Assembly (NCBI GenBank): GCA_964430935.1
Contig: CAYSHK010000043.1
Span: 1-17,457, forward strand
From: Thermopetrobacter sp964430935
GTDB lineage: Bacteria; Pseudomonadota; Alphaproteobacteria; Rhizobiales; Aestuariivirgaceae
DNA: 17,457 bases
Direction: 5' to 3'
Shown in pieces: positions 1-6,326 of this stretch; position 1 is the first letter of the stretch, and every line of letters starts with the position of its first letter. The position numbers were made by a program, and so were the translations under genes. The notes below the pieces were generated by a model that was not told the origin of the DNA, searched no databases, and saw only the letters and a program-made list of their open reading frames with translations.

Positions 1-1053
1 GACCTTGTGCTTGTCCACCACCTGCCAGAAGCGCGAGGCGTCCGGGTAGTTGGGCACGCCCTCGAACATCAGGGTGGTGGCGCCGTTGGCCAGCGGGCCA
101 TAGACGATGTAGCTGTGGCCGGTGATCCAGCCGACGTCCGCCGTGCACCAGTAGATGTCGCCCTCGTGGTAGTCGAATACGTACTGGTGGGTCATGCTGG
201 CGTAGACGAGATAGCCGCCCGTGGTGTGCAGCACGCCCTTCGGCTTGCCGGTGGAACCGGAGGTGTAGAGGATGAACAGCGGATCCTCGGCGTTCATCGG
301 TTCGCACGGGCATTCGGCGGCAGCCGCCTCGTAGGCCTCGTGGTACCAGATGTCGCGACCGTCCACCCAGCCGATGTCGCCGCCGGTGCGCCTGACCACC
401 AGGACGTGGGTGACCTCCATGCCCTGTCCGGCGGCGATCTCCACGGCCTTGTCCACGTTGGCCTTCAGCGGGATGCGGCGGCCGCCGCGCACGCCTTCGT
501 CAGCAGTGATGACGAAGTGCGACCGGCAGTCCACGATGCGGCCGGCCAGGGCGTCGGGCGAGAAGCCGCCGAAGACCACCGAATGGATGGCGCCGATGCG
601 GGCGCAGGCCAGCATGGCGTAGGCGGCCTCGGGGATCATCGGCATGTAGATGGTCACCCGGTCGCCCTTCTTCACCCCGTTGGCCTTCAGGATGTTGGCG
701 AACTTCTGCACCTTCTCGTGCAGCTCGGCGTAGGTGATGTGCTGGTCGACGTCCGGCTCGTCGCCTTCCCAGATGATGGCCGTCTGATCGGCGCGGTCGG
801 GCAGGTGCCGGTCGATGCAGTTGTGGCAGACGTTGGTGACGCCGTCGTAGTACCAGCGGATGTGCACGTCGTCGTAGGCGTAGGAGACGTCCTTGACCTT
901 CGTATAGGGCTCGAACCAGTCGATGCGCAGCCCCTGCTCGGCCCAGAAGGCCTCGTTCTCCTTCACCGACTTCTCGTAGAGTTCCTCATACTTCTCCCGG
1001 TTGATCCAGGCCTTCTTCGCCCATTCCTCGGGTACGGGATATACCTTGCTCAT
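1..1053 (-). CDS. acs: Acetyl-CoA synthetase, N-terminal part (cut by the window edge)
   Basis: AMP-forming acetate:CoA ligase, which makes acetyl-CoA from acetate, ATP and CoA in the cytoplasm. The visible 351 residues begin MSKVYPVPEEWAKKAW and show the adenylate-forming-enzyme P-loop YTSGSTGKPKG at residues 263-273. They also contain the Acs-type stretches HSVVFGGFS (157-165) and YWCTADVGWITGHSY (301-315). The family is about 650 residues long, so roughly the last 300, including the C-terminal domain with the regulatory lysine, lie beyond position 1. The ATG at 1053 follows a purine-rich GGGGAGG about ten bases upstream. A promoter at 1137-1165 implies transcription separate from ccmG, which ends 181 bases upstream on the same strand. 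The long plus-strand reading frame across this gene is a high-GC shadow. Identification is secure. Confidence 0.97.
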   Translation of the reverse strand, partial: MSKVYPVPEEWAKKAWINREKYEELYEKSVKENEAFWAEQGLRIDWFEPYTKVKDVSYAYDDVHIRWYYDGVTNVCHNCIDRHLPDRADQTAIIWEGDEPDVDQHITYAELHEKVQKFANILKANGVKKGDRVTIYMPMIPEAAYAMLACARIGAIHSVVFGGFSPDALAGRIVDCRSHFVITADEGVRGGRRIPLKANVDKAVEIAAGQGMEVTHVLVVRRTGGDIGWVDGRDIWYHEAYEAAAAECPCEPMNAEDPLFILYTSGSTGKPKGVLHTTGGYLVYASMTHQYVFDYHEGDIYWCTADVGWITGHSYIVYGPLANGATTLMFEGVPNYPDASRFWQVVDKHKV

Positions 1054-1136
1054 CGGTTGCTCTGGCCTCCCCTCTTCCTCTCCACTCGCCGCGCCGGCGC
1101 TCCCGGCGTCCGCGCGGCCGTCGACACGGTGGCGGC

Positions 1137-1165
1137 ATTATGCTTTCCGCACCCGCGCTAGGCAA
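1137..1165 (-). promoter_or_regulatory. Predicted sigma-70 type promoter of acs
   Basis: Read on the minus strand, a -35 box TTGCCT (1165-1160) and a -10 box CATAAT (1142-1137) are separated by exactly 17 bases. The predicted start is near 1130, giving a leader of about 75 bases before the acs ATG. The -10 matches the consensus at 5 of 6 positions and the -35 at 4 of 6. This is a prediction from sequence alone. Confidence 0.6.
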
Positions 1166-1234
1166 TGGGACATGTGGCCTATGCGACCCGGACCGGAGAG
1201 TCCGCGATCCGTGGAATTCCATGCGGATGCGGTG

Positions 1235-1864
1235 TCACCCGCCGTATTTCTTCTTCGCCTTTTCCAGTTCCGGAACGACGATCTTCTGCCATGCCCTGGC
1301 GTCCAGGGGGCCGATGTACTTGTAGATGATGCGGCCCTCGCTGTTGATGAAGAAGCTTTCCGGAATGCCGTAGACGCCGAAGTCGATGCCGGTGCGTCCC
1401 TTGCGGTCCACGCCGATGCGGGAATAGGGATTGCCCAGCTCCTGGAGCCAGGCGAGAGATTTCGCCTCGGGGTCCTTGTAGGCGATGCCGACGAGCGGGA
1501 TGACTCTGCGTTTGGCCAGCTCCATCAGGAAGGGATGTTCGGCGCGGCAGCCGGTGCACCAGGAGGCGAAGAAGCTGACCAGCTTCACCCCGGGGATCTT
1601 CTTCAGATCGTCGCTGGAAAGGCCCGGAACGGGCTGGCCTTCATAGGTGGCGCCCTGCAGCGGGGGCAGGTTGAATTCTGGCACCGGCTTTCCGATGAGC
1701 ACCGAGGGCAGACGGCGCGGGTCGCCCTTCACCAGCCCCCAGACGAAGAATGCGGCGATGCCCATGAAAACCAGAAGCGGCAGCAGGACGGTCAGCTTCA
1801 CGCCGCCGCCCCTCTCCTCTCCGGACGGAGTCCCCTCCCCGGGAGTCTCGGCCTCTTCGCTCAT
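1235..1864 (-). CDS. ccmG: CcmG/DsbE thiol:disulfide interchange protein
   Basis: Membrane-anchored periplasmic thioredoxin-like protein of cytochrome c maturation; it helps keep the CXXCH cysteines of apocytochrome c reduced for heme attachment. The 209 residues have a hydrophilic N-terminus, one membrane anchor at about 24-45 and then a thioredoxin fold. The active site is FFASWCTGCRAEHP with Cys103 and Cys106, and the cis-proline segment is YGIPESF around Pro168. Length is normal for the family. The ATG overlaps the ccmD stop by four bases (ATGA), indicating translational coupling. Oddity: the residues between the cysteines are Thr-Gly, whereas CcmG proteins commonly carry a proline there (WCxPC or WCPxC). 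A TlpA-like role is the alternative, but position directly after ccmC and ccmD favours CcmG. Confidence 0.93.
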   Translation of the reverse strand: MSEEAETPGEGTPSGEERGGGVKLTVLLPLLVFMGIAAFFVWGLVKGDPRRLPSVLIGKPVPEFNLPPLQGATYEGQPVPGLSSDDLKKIPGVKLVSFFASWCTGCRAEHPFLMELAKRRVIPLVGIAYKDPEAKSLAWLQELGNPYSRIGVDRKGRTGIDFGVYGIPESFFINSEGRIIYKYIGPLDARAWQKIVVPELEKAKKKYGG

Positions 1865-2067
1865 GCGGGTTGCTCCTCGGTGTTCTCTCCGGTGGCGGTG
1901 GCGTCCGCCTTTCTGCGGCGTGGAGCGCCCAGCCGTTCCAGCTCCTCGAGCCGCCGGCGCACCGCGCGGTAGCGGATCAGCGTGGCGGCGATCAGTCCGC
2001 CGACGAGTACGAACGCCACCGCGTAGGACGCAATGACGAAACCGGCGTGTCTGGCGGCGAAATCCAT
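1861..2067 (-). CDS. ccmD: Heme exporter protein CcmD
   Basis: Small single-span membrane protein (68 residues) that, in characterised systems, helps release holo-CcmE from the CcmABC heme-handling complex. It shows the usual CcmD layout: a short N-terminus beginning MDFAARHAGFVIASYAVAF, one transmembrane helix at about 9-31, then a strongly basic tail (RYRAVRRRLEELERL) and a low-complexity acidic end. CcmD proteins are poorly conserved in sequence, so the call rests on this architecture plus its place between ccmC and ccmG. Its start lies one base after the ccmC stop and its end overlaps ccmG by four bases, so the three genes are probably one translationally coupled operon. Confidence 0.88.
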   Translation of the reverse strand: MDFAARHAGFVIASYAVAFVLVGGLIAATLIRYRAVRRRLEELERLGAPRRRKADATATGENTEEQPA

Positions 2068-2068
2068 G

Positions 2069-2797
2069 TCAGCCTGCCCTCCCGACCTGAGCCATTTCCA
2101 TCTGCCGGACCCGGCGCGAGAGCACCTCGGTGCGCATCAGCAGAAGAACGAGCGCCGCGGCCATGAGGGCGAAGCCCGCCATGTTCCACAGCAGCGGAGT
2201 GAGAATGGCGCTGTCGATGGCCGGACCGCCCTTCTTCAGCAGGGAGGCCGGCTGGTGCAGCGTGTTCCACCATTCCACGGAGAATTTGATGATCGGCACG
2301 TTGATGACGCCGACGAGGGCCACGATGCCGGCGATGCGGGCCGCCCTGTGCGGCTCCTCCACCGCCTGCCAGACGGCGATGTAGCCCAGGTAGAGCAGGA
2401 AGAGCACGAACATGGAGGTGAGGCGGGCGTCCCACACCCACCAGGTTCCCCACATGGGTTTGCCCCACAATGAACCGGTGGCCAGCGAGATCAGGGTCAG
2501 CACCGCGCCGACGGGTGCCGCCGCCTTCGCCGCGGCGTCGGCGAGCGGATGGCGGAAGATGAATCCCACGGCATGGGCGAAGGCCATGAAGACGTAGATG
2601 CCCATGGCCAGCGAGGAGGCGGGCACGTGGACGAACATGATGCGCACCGTCTCGCCCTGCTGGTAGTCCGGCGGGGCCACGAATATTCCCAGGTAGAGAC
2701 CGTATGCGAGCACCGCGGCCGCCGCGGCGGTCAGCCACGGCTGCACGGCGGCCTGCAGTTTCAGGAAGCGGGTGGGATTGGCGAGATAGTTGAACAT
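2069..2797 (-). CDS. ccmC: Heme exporter protein CcmC
   Basis: Integral inner-membrane protein that binds heme and delivers it to the chaperone CcmE in system I cytochrome c maturation. The 242 residues contain several hydrophobic helices and the family's tryptophan-rich motif MWGTWWVWDARLT at about 115-127. The two conserved periplasmic heme-ligand histidines appear to be His57 (FVHVPASS) and His181 (WWNTLHQPAS). I chose the ATG at 2797 (MFNYLANPTRFLKL). The frame stays open to a TTG at 2869, but that extension, with its repeated Arg-Pro-Glu-Arg units, looks like translated leader. An AAAGGA lies about 15 bases before the ATG, so the ribosome site is not ideally spaced. It heads a ccmC-ccmD-ccmG run; ccmA and ccmB, frequent neighbours, are not in this window. 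Confidence 0.96.
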   Translation of the reverse strand: MFNYLANPTRFLKLQAAVQPWLTAAAAAVLAYGLYLGIFVAPPDYQQGETVRIMFVHVPASSLAMGIYVFMAFAHAVGFIFRHPLADAAAKAAAPVGAVLTLISLATGSLWGKPMWGTWWVWDARLTSMFVLFLLYLGYIAVWQAVEEPHRAARIAGIVALVGVINVPIIKFSVEWWNTLHQPASLLKKGGPAIDSAILTPLLWNMAGFALMAAALVLLLMRTEVLSRRVRQMEMAQVGRAG

Positions 2798-2806
2798 GCT
2801 GCCAGC

Positions 2807-2866
2807 CCTGATCCTTTCCGGGCGAGATGTAATTGATCCTGATCTAATCCTTTGCCGTTCCGGGCG
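2807..2866 (+). repeat. Imperfect direct repeat in the ccmC leader
   Basis: Two copies of one pattern lie just upstream of ccmC. The first (2807-2824) reads CCTGATCCTTTCCGGGCG. The second (2838-2866) has the same CCTGATC, CTTT and CCGGGCG blocks in the same order with extra bases inserted between them. The function is unknown; it could be a duplicated regulatory site or a remnant of a local duplication. Confidence 0.5.
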
Positions 2867-2953
2867 CAACTTACCACTTTGTCACGAACATTTGAACGAC
2901 CGGCGGCCTCCCTCGCCGGCCGGGGTGTCGCGGTGCGGCCCGTGCGCGGGGGA

Positions 2954-3751
2954 TCAGGCGGCCTCCGTGAAGGCCCAGGCGCCGTAGCCGACGACGCGGG
3001 ACCGGTCGCCGGCGGTATCCCCGGAGTTGCGGAAATCCAGCAGATGGGGCGCCCAGCCGTGCCGGCGGGCCTCCAGCAGCAGGCCGGCGATGGGGCGCGC
3101 CCCGCAGGCGTCGTGCGGACCGATGCCGGCCGGATCCAGCGCCTCGATGCGCCGCGCCGTCGCGGCGTCGTGGGCGCGGGCCTGCTCGTAGGGCTCGTAG
3201 TGGGACAGATCCGAGGAGATCACGAAGACGGTTTGTCCGTCGTCGAGGAGTTCGATCACCTGCGCCACCTCCTCCGGCGTCGCCTCGCCGACCACCAGGG
3301 GCAGCACCGGCACGCCGGGGAAGAGCACCTGGAGGAACGGCAGCTCCACCTCCAGCGCATGCTCGCGGGCGTGCGGCAGGTCGTCGAGCGTCACCTGCGG
3401 CAGCCGGGCGACGGCGCGGCGCGCCTCCTCGTCCACCGGTACCGCGCCCAACGGCGTGGCGAAGGCGTCCCATCGCGGCGCGGCGATGCCGCGCAGCGGC
3501 ACCGTGTGGGCCGGCCCCATGAGGACGATGCGCCGGACGTCCGTGTCGCGGCCGAGGGCGGCGAAGGCGTGGGCGGCGATGTCGCCGGAGTACACGTATC
3601 CGGCATGGGGGGCGATGACGGCCTTCACCGGACCGAGCCGCGGCACCTCCCGGGCCGCTCCGGCGAGGGCGGACACGACATAGTCCTTCAGCTGCCGCGG
3701 GTCGGCCGGGTAGAACATGCCGGCGACGGCGGGGGGTCGGATTCCGGGCAT
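2954..3751 (-). CDS. amrB: Memo-family protein, AmmeMemoRadiSam component B
   Basis: A 265-residue protein of the MEMO1/LigB-like fold, corresponding to component B of the AmmeMemoRadiSam set; its reaction in bacteria is not established. It begins MPGIRPPAVAGMFYPADP, typical of bacterial members. Three residues matching the metal ligands of human MEMO1 are present: His49 in APHAGYVYSG, His82 in MGPAHTVPL and Cys216 in HDACGARPIAGLL. The block ISSDLSHYEPYEQA (179-191) is also characteristic. The ATG at 3751 has AAAGGA eight bases upstream. It is divergent from the radical SAM component AmrS with 56 bases between the starts, a pairing that confirms both identities. The third component, the AMMECR1-domain protein, is not in the window. 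Family membership is sure; function is not. Confidence 0.93.
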   Translation of the reverse strand: MPGIRPPAVAGMFYPADPRQLKDYVVSALAGAAREVPRLGPVKAVIAPHAGYVYSGDIAAHAFAALGRDTDVRRIVLMGPAHTVPLRGIAAPRWDAFATPLGAVPVDEEARRAVARLPQVTLDDLPHAREHALEVELPFLQVLFPGVPVLPLVVGEATPEEVAQVIELLDDGQTVFVISSDLSHYEPYEQARAHDAATARRIEALDPAGIGPHDACGARPIAGLLLEARRHGWAPHLLDFRNSGDTAGDRSRVVGYGAWAFTEAA

Positions 3752-3807
3752 CTCTTCGTCCTTTCCGGGATACTTGCTTTTTCCAAGACGGTTCCTACAT
3801 CCGATAT

Positions 3808-4920
3808 ATGACGGGAAAGGAAAAAATTAAGGGGCATCCCGCCCGCTACTGGAGGCGCGACGCGGACGGCAGGACCGTGTGCGAGCTGTGTCCGCGCGAA
3901 TGCCGGCTCAAGCCGGGGCAGCGCGGGCTGTGCTACGTGCGCGCGGCGGATGCGAAGGGCGATCTGGTCCTCACCACGTGGGGCCGGTCGTCGGGATTCT
4001 GCGTCGACCCGGTGGAGAAGAAGCCGCTCTACCACTTCCTGCCGGGCACGCCGGTGCTGTCCTTCGGCACCGCGGGATGCAACCTCACCTGCAAGTTCTG
4101 CCAGAACTGGCACATCTCCAAGGCCTCCAAGGAGGACGTGATCCAGAGGGAGGCGGATCCGGCGACGATCGTGCGCATGGCGAAGGCCACGGGCTCGCGC
4201 TCGGTCGCCTTCACCTACAACGATCCGGTGATCTTCCTCGAATACGCGGTGGACGTCGCGGATGCCTGCCATGCCGCCGGCCTGAAGACCATCGCGGTGA
4301 CGGCGGGCTACATCTCCGAGGAGCCGCGGAAGGAGTTCTTCTCGAAGATGGATGCCGCCAATGTGGACCTGAAGGGGTTCACCGAGGATTTCTACAGGAA
4401 GCTGGCCAGCGGGAAGCTGGCGCCCGTGCTGGACACCCTGCGCTACATCCGCCACGAAACCGACTGCTGGCTGGAGATCACCACGCTGCTCATTCCGGGA
4501 CGGAACGATTCGGAGGAGGAGATCCGGTCCATGAGCCGGTGGATCGCCGAATATCTCGGACCGGACGTGCCGCTGCACTTCTCCGCCTTCCATCCGACAT
4601 GGCGCATGCGGGACGTTCCGCCGACCCCGCCGGAAACGGTCGGGAAGGCGCGGAAGTGGGCCATGGAGGAGGGCCTGCGCTACGTCTATACCGGCAACAT
4701 CCGCGATTCGGTGGGGCAGAACACGTGGTGCCACGAGTGCGGAACGCTGCTCGTCGGGCGCGCCGGATACGAGCTGACCGAATGGAATCTGGTCAACCGC
4801 GGCCACTGCAAGGTCTGCGGTACCCGCTGCGCCGGCGTCTTCGAGGATGGGCCCGGCACCTGGGGCGCGCGCTATCTTCCGGTGTTCCCGGAGGCCTTCT
4901 CGGTGCACGAGGAGGGCTGA
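3808..4920 (+). CDS. amrS: AmmeMemoRadiSam radical SAM enzyme
   Basis: A 370-residue radical SAM protein related to pyruvate formate-lyase activating enzymes. The SAM/4Fe-4S motif is CNLTCKFCQNW with Cys91, Cys95 and Cys98. An N-terminal cysteine cluster (CELCPREC, Cys25/28/32, and Cys42) and a C-terminal one (WCHECG at 308-312 and CKVCGTRC at 334-341) could bind further metal and are typical of this subfamily rather than of ordinary activases. The substrate is unknown; the conserved association with Memo proteins suggests the two act in one pathway. The ATG at 3808 has no recognisable Shine-Dalgarno sequence before it, so translation may be leaderless. The stop codon abuts the convergent CaiB-family gene with no spacer. 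Subfamily assignment is firm; biochemical role is open. Confidence 0.95.
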   Translation: MTGKEKIKGHPARYWRRDADGRTVCELCPRECRLKPGQRGLCYVRAADAKGDLVLTTWGRSSGFCVDPVEKKPLYHFLPGTPVLSFGTAGCNLTCKFCQNWHISKASKEDVIQREADPATIVRMAKATGSRSVAFTYNDPVIFLEYAVDVADACHAAGLKTIAVTAGYISEEPRKEFFSKMDAANVDLKGFTEDFYRKLASGKLAPVLDTLRYIRHETDCWLEITTLLIPGRNDSEEEIRSMSRWIAEYLGPDVPLHFSAFHPTWRMRDVPPTPPETVGKARKWAMEEGLRYVYTGNIRDSVGQNTWCHECGTLLVGRAGYELTEWNLVNRGHCKVCGTRCAGVFEDGPGTWGARYLPVFPEAFSVHEEG

Positions 4921-6135
4921 TCACTCCTCGCCGCTCCTGCGCCTTCCGGAAAGTTCCTCCAGAACCTCGCCGGTGTGCTCGCCGCACAGCGGTGGCGGGC
5001 GGCGGTAGCTGACCGGGGTGGCGGAGAACTTCACGGGATTGCCGATCAGGTCCACCGTGCCGCCGCCGGCCAGCGGATGCGGCATGGAGATCCGCATGCC
5101 GCGCGCCCGTACCTGCTCCGTGGCGAAGACGTCGGAGATGCGGTTGACCGGGCCGCAGGGCACGCCCGCCTCCTCCAGCCGCGCGATGATGTCGTCGCGG
5201 TTCAGGGAGGCCAGCCGCGCGGCGATGAGCGGCACCAGCGTCCGCCGGTTGGCGACGCGGGCCGGATTGGTGGCGAAGCGCTCGTCGCGTGCCAGTTCCT
5301 CCAGTCCCAGACACCCGCAGAAGCGGGCGAATTGCGCGTCGTTGCCCACCGCGACGATCACGTGTCCATCGGCGCAGGCGAAGACCTGATAGGGAACGAT
5401 GTTCGGATGGCCGTTGCCGAGGCGGGGCGGATCCTCCCCGGAGACGAGGTAGTTCAGGCCCTGGTTGGCCAGCCAGGCCACCTGGGTGTCGGCGAGCGAG
5501 ACGTCCACGTGCTGGCCCTCGCCGGTGCGGTCGCGGTGGCGCAGGGCTGCGAGGATGGCGGTTGCGGCGTACATGCCGCACATGATGTCGGCGATCGCCA
5601 CGCCGACCTTCATGGGCTCCCCGTCCGGCTCGCCGGTTATGCTCATCAGACCGCCGAATCCCTGGATCATGATGTCGTAGCCCGGTCGGTCGCGGTTGGG
5701 GCCGGTCTGGCCGAAGCCGGAGATGGAGCAGTAGATCAGCCCCGGATTGACGGCCCTGAGGCTTTCGTAGTCCAGGCCGTAGCGGGCCAGACCGCCGGGC
5801 CGGAAGTTCTCCACCAGCACGTCGGAGCGCTCCGCCAGCCTGCGGATGGTGCTCTGGCCCTCCGGCGTGGAGATGTCCACCGCCACGGAACGCTTGTTGC
5901 GGTTCGCGGAGAGGAAGTAGGCGCTCTCCGTCGTGTCCCGGCCCTCCGCATCCCGGACGTAGGGCGGTCCCCAGCGGCGGGTGTCGTCGCCGGATCCGGG
6001 ACGCTCCACCTTGATGACCTCCGCGCCATAGTCGCCCAGCAGCTGGGTCGCCCAGGGGCCGGCCAGCACGCGGCTCAGGTCGAGAACCGTCACGCCCTCC
6101 AGCGGGCCGGGATTGGGTCCGTCCACCTTACGCAC
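4921..6135 (-). CDS. CaiB/BaiF (class III) CoA-transferase
   Basis: Cytoplasmic enzyme that transfers CoA between carboxylic acids, as formyl-CoA:oxalate or carnitine CoA-transferases do; the specific acids cannot be read from the sequence. The N-terminal block GVTVLDLSRVLAGPWATQLLGDYGAEVIKVE is characteristic in its parts (DLSRVLAGP, then GAEVIKVE). The catalytic aspartate lies in VGVAIADIMCG (Asp183 with the start used here). YDIMIQGFGG and GQHVDVSL complete the family pattern. The start is a choice. The frame opens at a TTG (6165), but a GTG at 6135 has AAGGAA seven bases upstream, and it leaves 404 residues, the usual length. It is divergent from the persulfide dioxygenase gene, with 191 bases between starts, and convergent with amrS, the two stops touching. 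Confidence 0.94.
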   Translation of the reverse strand: MRKVDGPNPGPLEGVTVLDLSRVLAGPWATQLLGDYGAEVIKVERPGSGDDTRRWGPPYVRDAEGRDTTESAYFLSANRNKRSVAVDISTPEGQSTIRRLAERSDVLVENFRPGGLARYGLDYESLRAVNPGLIYCSISGFGQTGPNRDRPGYDIMIQGFGGLMSITGEPDGEPMKVGVAIADIMCGMYAATAILAALRHRDRTGEGQHVDVSLADTQVAWLANQGLNYLVSGEDPPRLGNGHPNIVPYQVFACADGHVIVAVGNDAQFARFCGCLGLEELARDERFATNPARVANRRTLVPLIAARLASLNRDDIIARLEEAGVPCGPVNRISDVFATEQVRARGMRISMPHPLAGGGTVDLIGNPVKFSATPVSYRRPPPLCGEHTGEVLEELSGRRRSGEE

Positions 6136-6256
6136 GACACTTTCCTTCCGTATCCTGATTATCAAGGCTGGGAGATGTAATCACGCCGGGGGGCGAAAGG
6201 CCATAGGCAAAGCGATTCCGACAGACGGAAAGGTGTGGGAAGGCACTTGAACAATC

Positions 6257-6275
6257 TGGAATGATACCCATTCTC
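6257..6275. promoter_or_regulatory. Fur-box-like operator before the persulfide dioxygenase gene
   Basis: The 19 bases TGGAATGATACCCATTCTC match the classical Fur consensus GATAATGATAATCATTATC at 13 of 19 positions, counted by eye. The core contains the inverted repeat GAATG-N5-CATTC, overlapped by TGATA-N10-TATCA (6262-6281). It sits about 50 bases before the ATG at 6327, where a repressor could block transcription. A related Fur-family regulator (Irr, Mur or Zur type) could use it instead. Confidence 0.5.
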
Positions 6276-6326
6276 ATATCAGATTTTACTAATAAACAAG
6301 CACAGCGTGCGAAAGGAATGAACGTC

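Noticed and set aside
7..1161. A 384-residue plus-strand frame opposite acs
   Set aside because: The antisense strand clearly encodes acetyl-CoA synthetase; the plus translation is Val/His/Asp-rich with no domain.
2870..2953. GC-rich partial hairpin after amrB considered as a terminator
   Set aside because: Only about five consecutive pairs form before a mismatch, and there is no U-tract; nothing else is evident in this stretch.
3688..6180. Antisense frames of about 400 residues opposite amrS (3688-4908) and opposite the CoA-transferase (4975-6180)
   Set aside because: Both genes are unmistakable on the other strand, and the antisense products show only mirrored codon bias.
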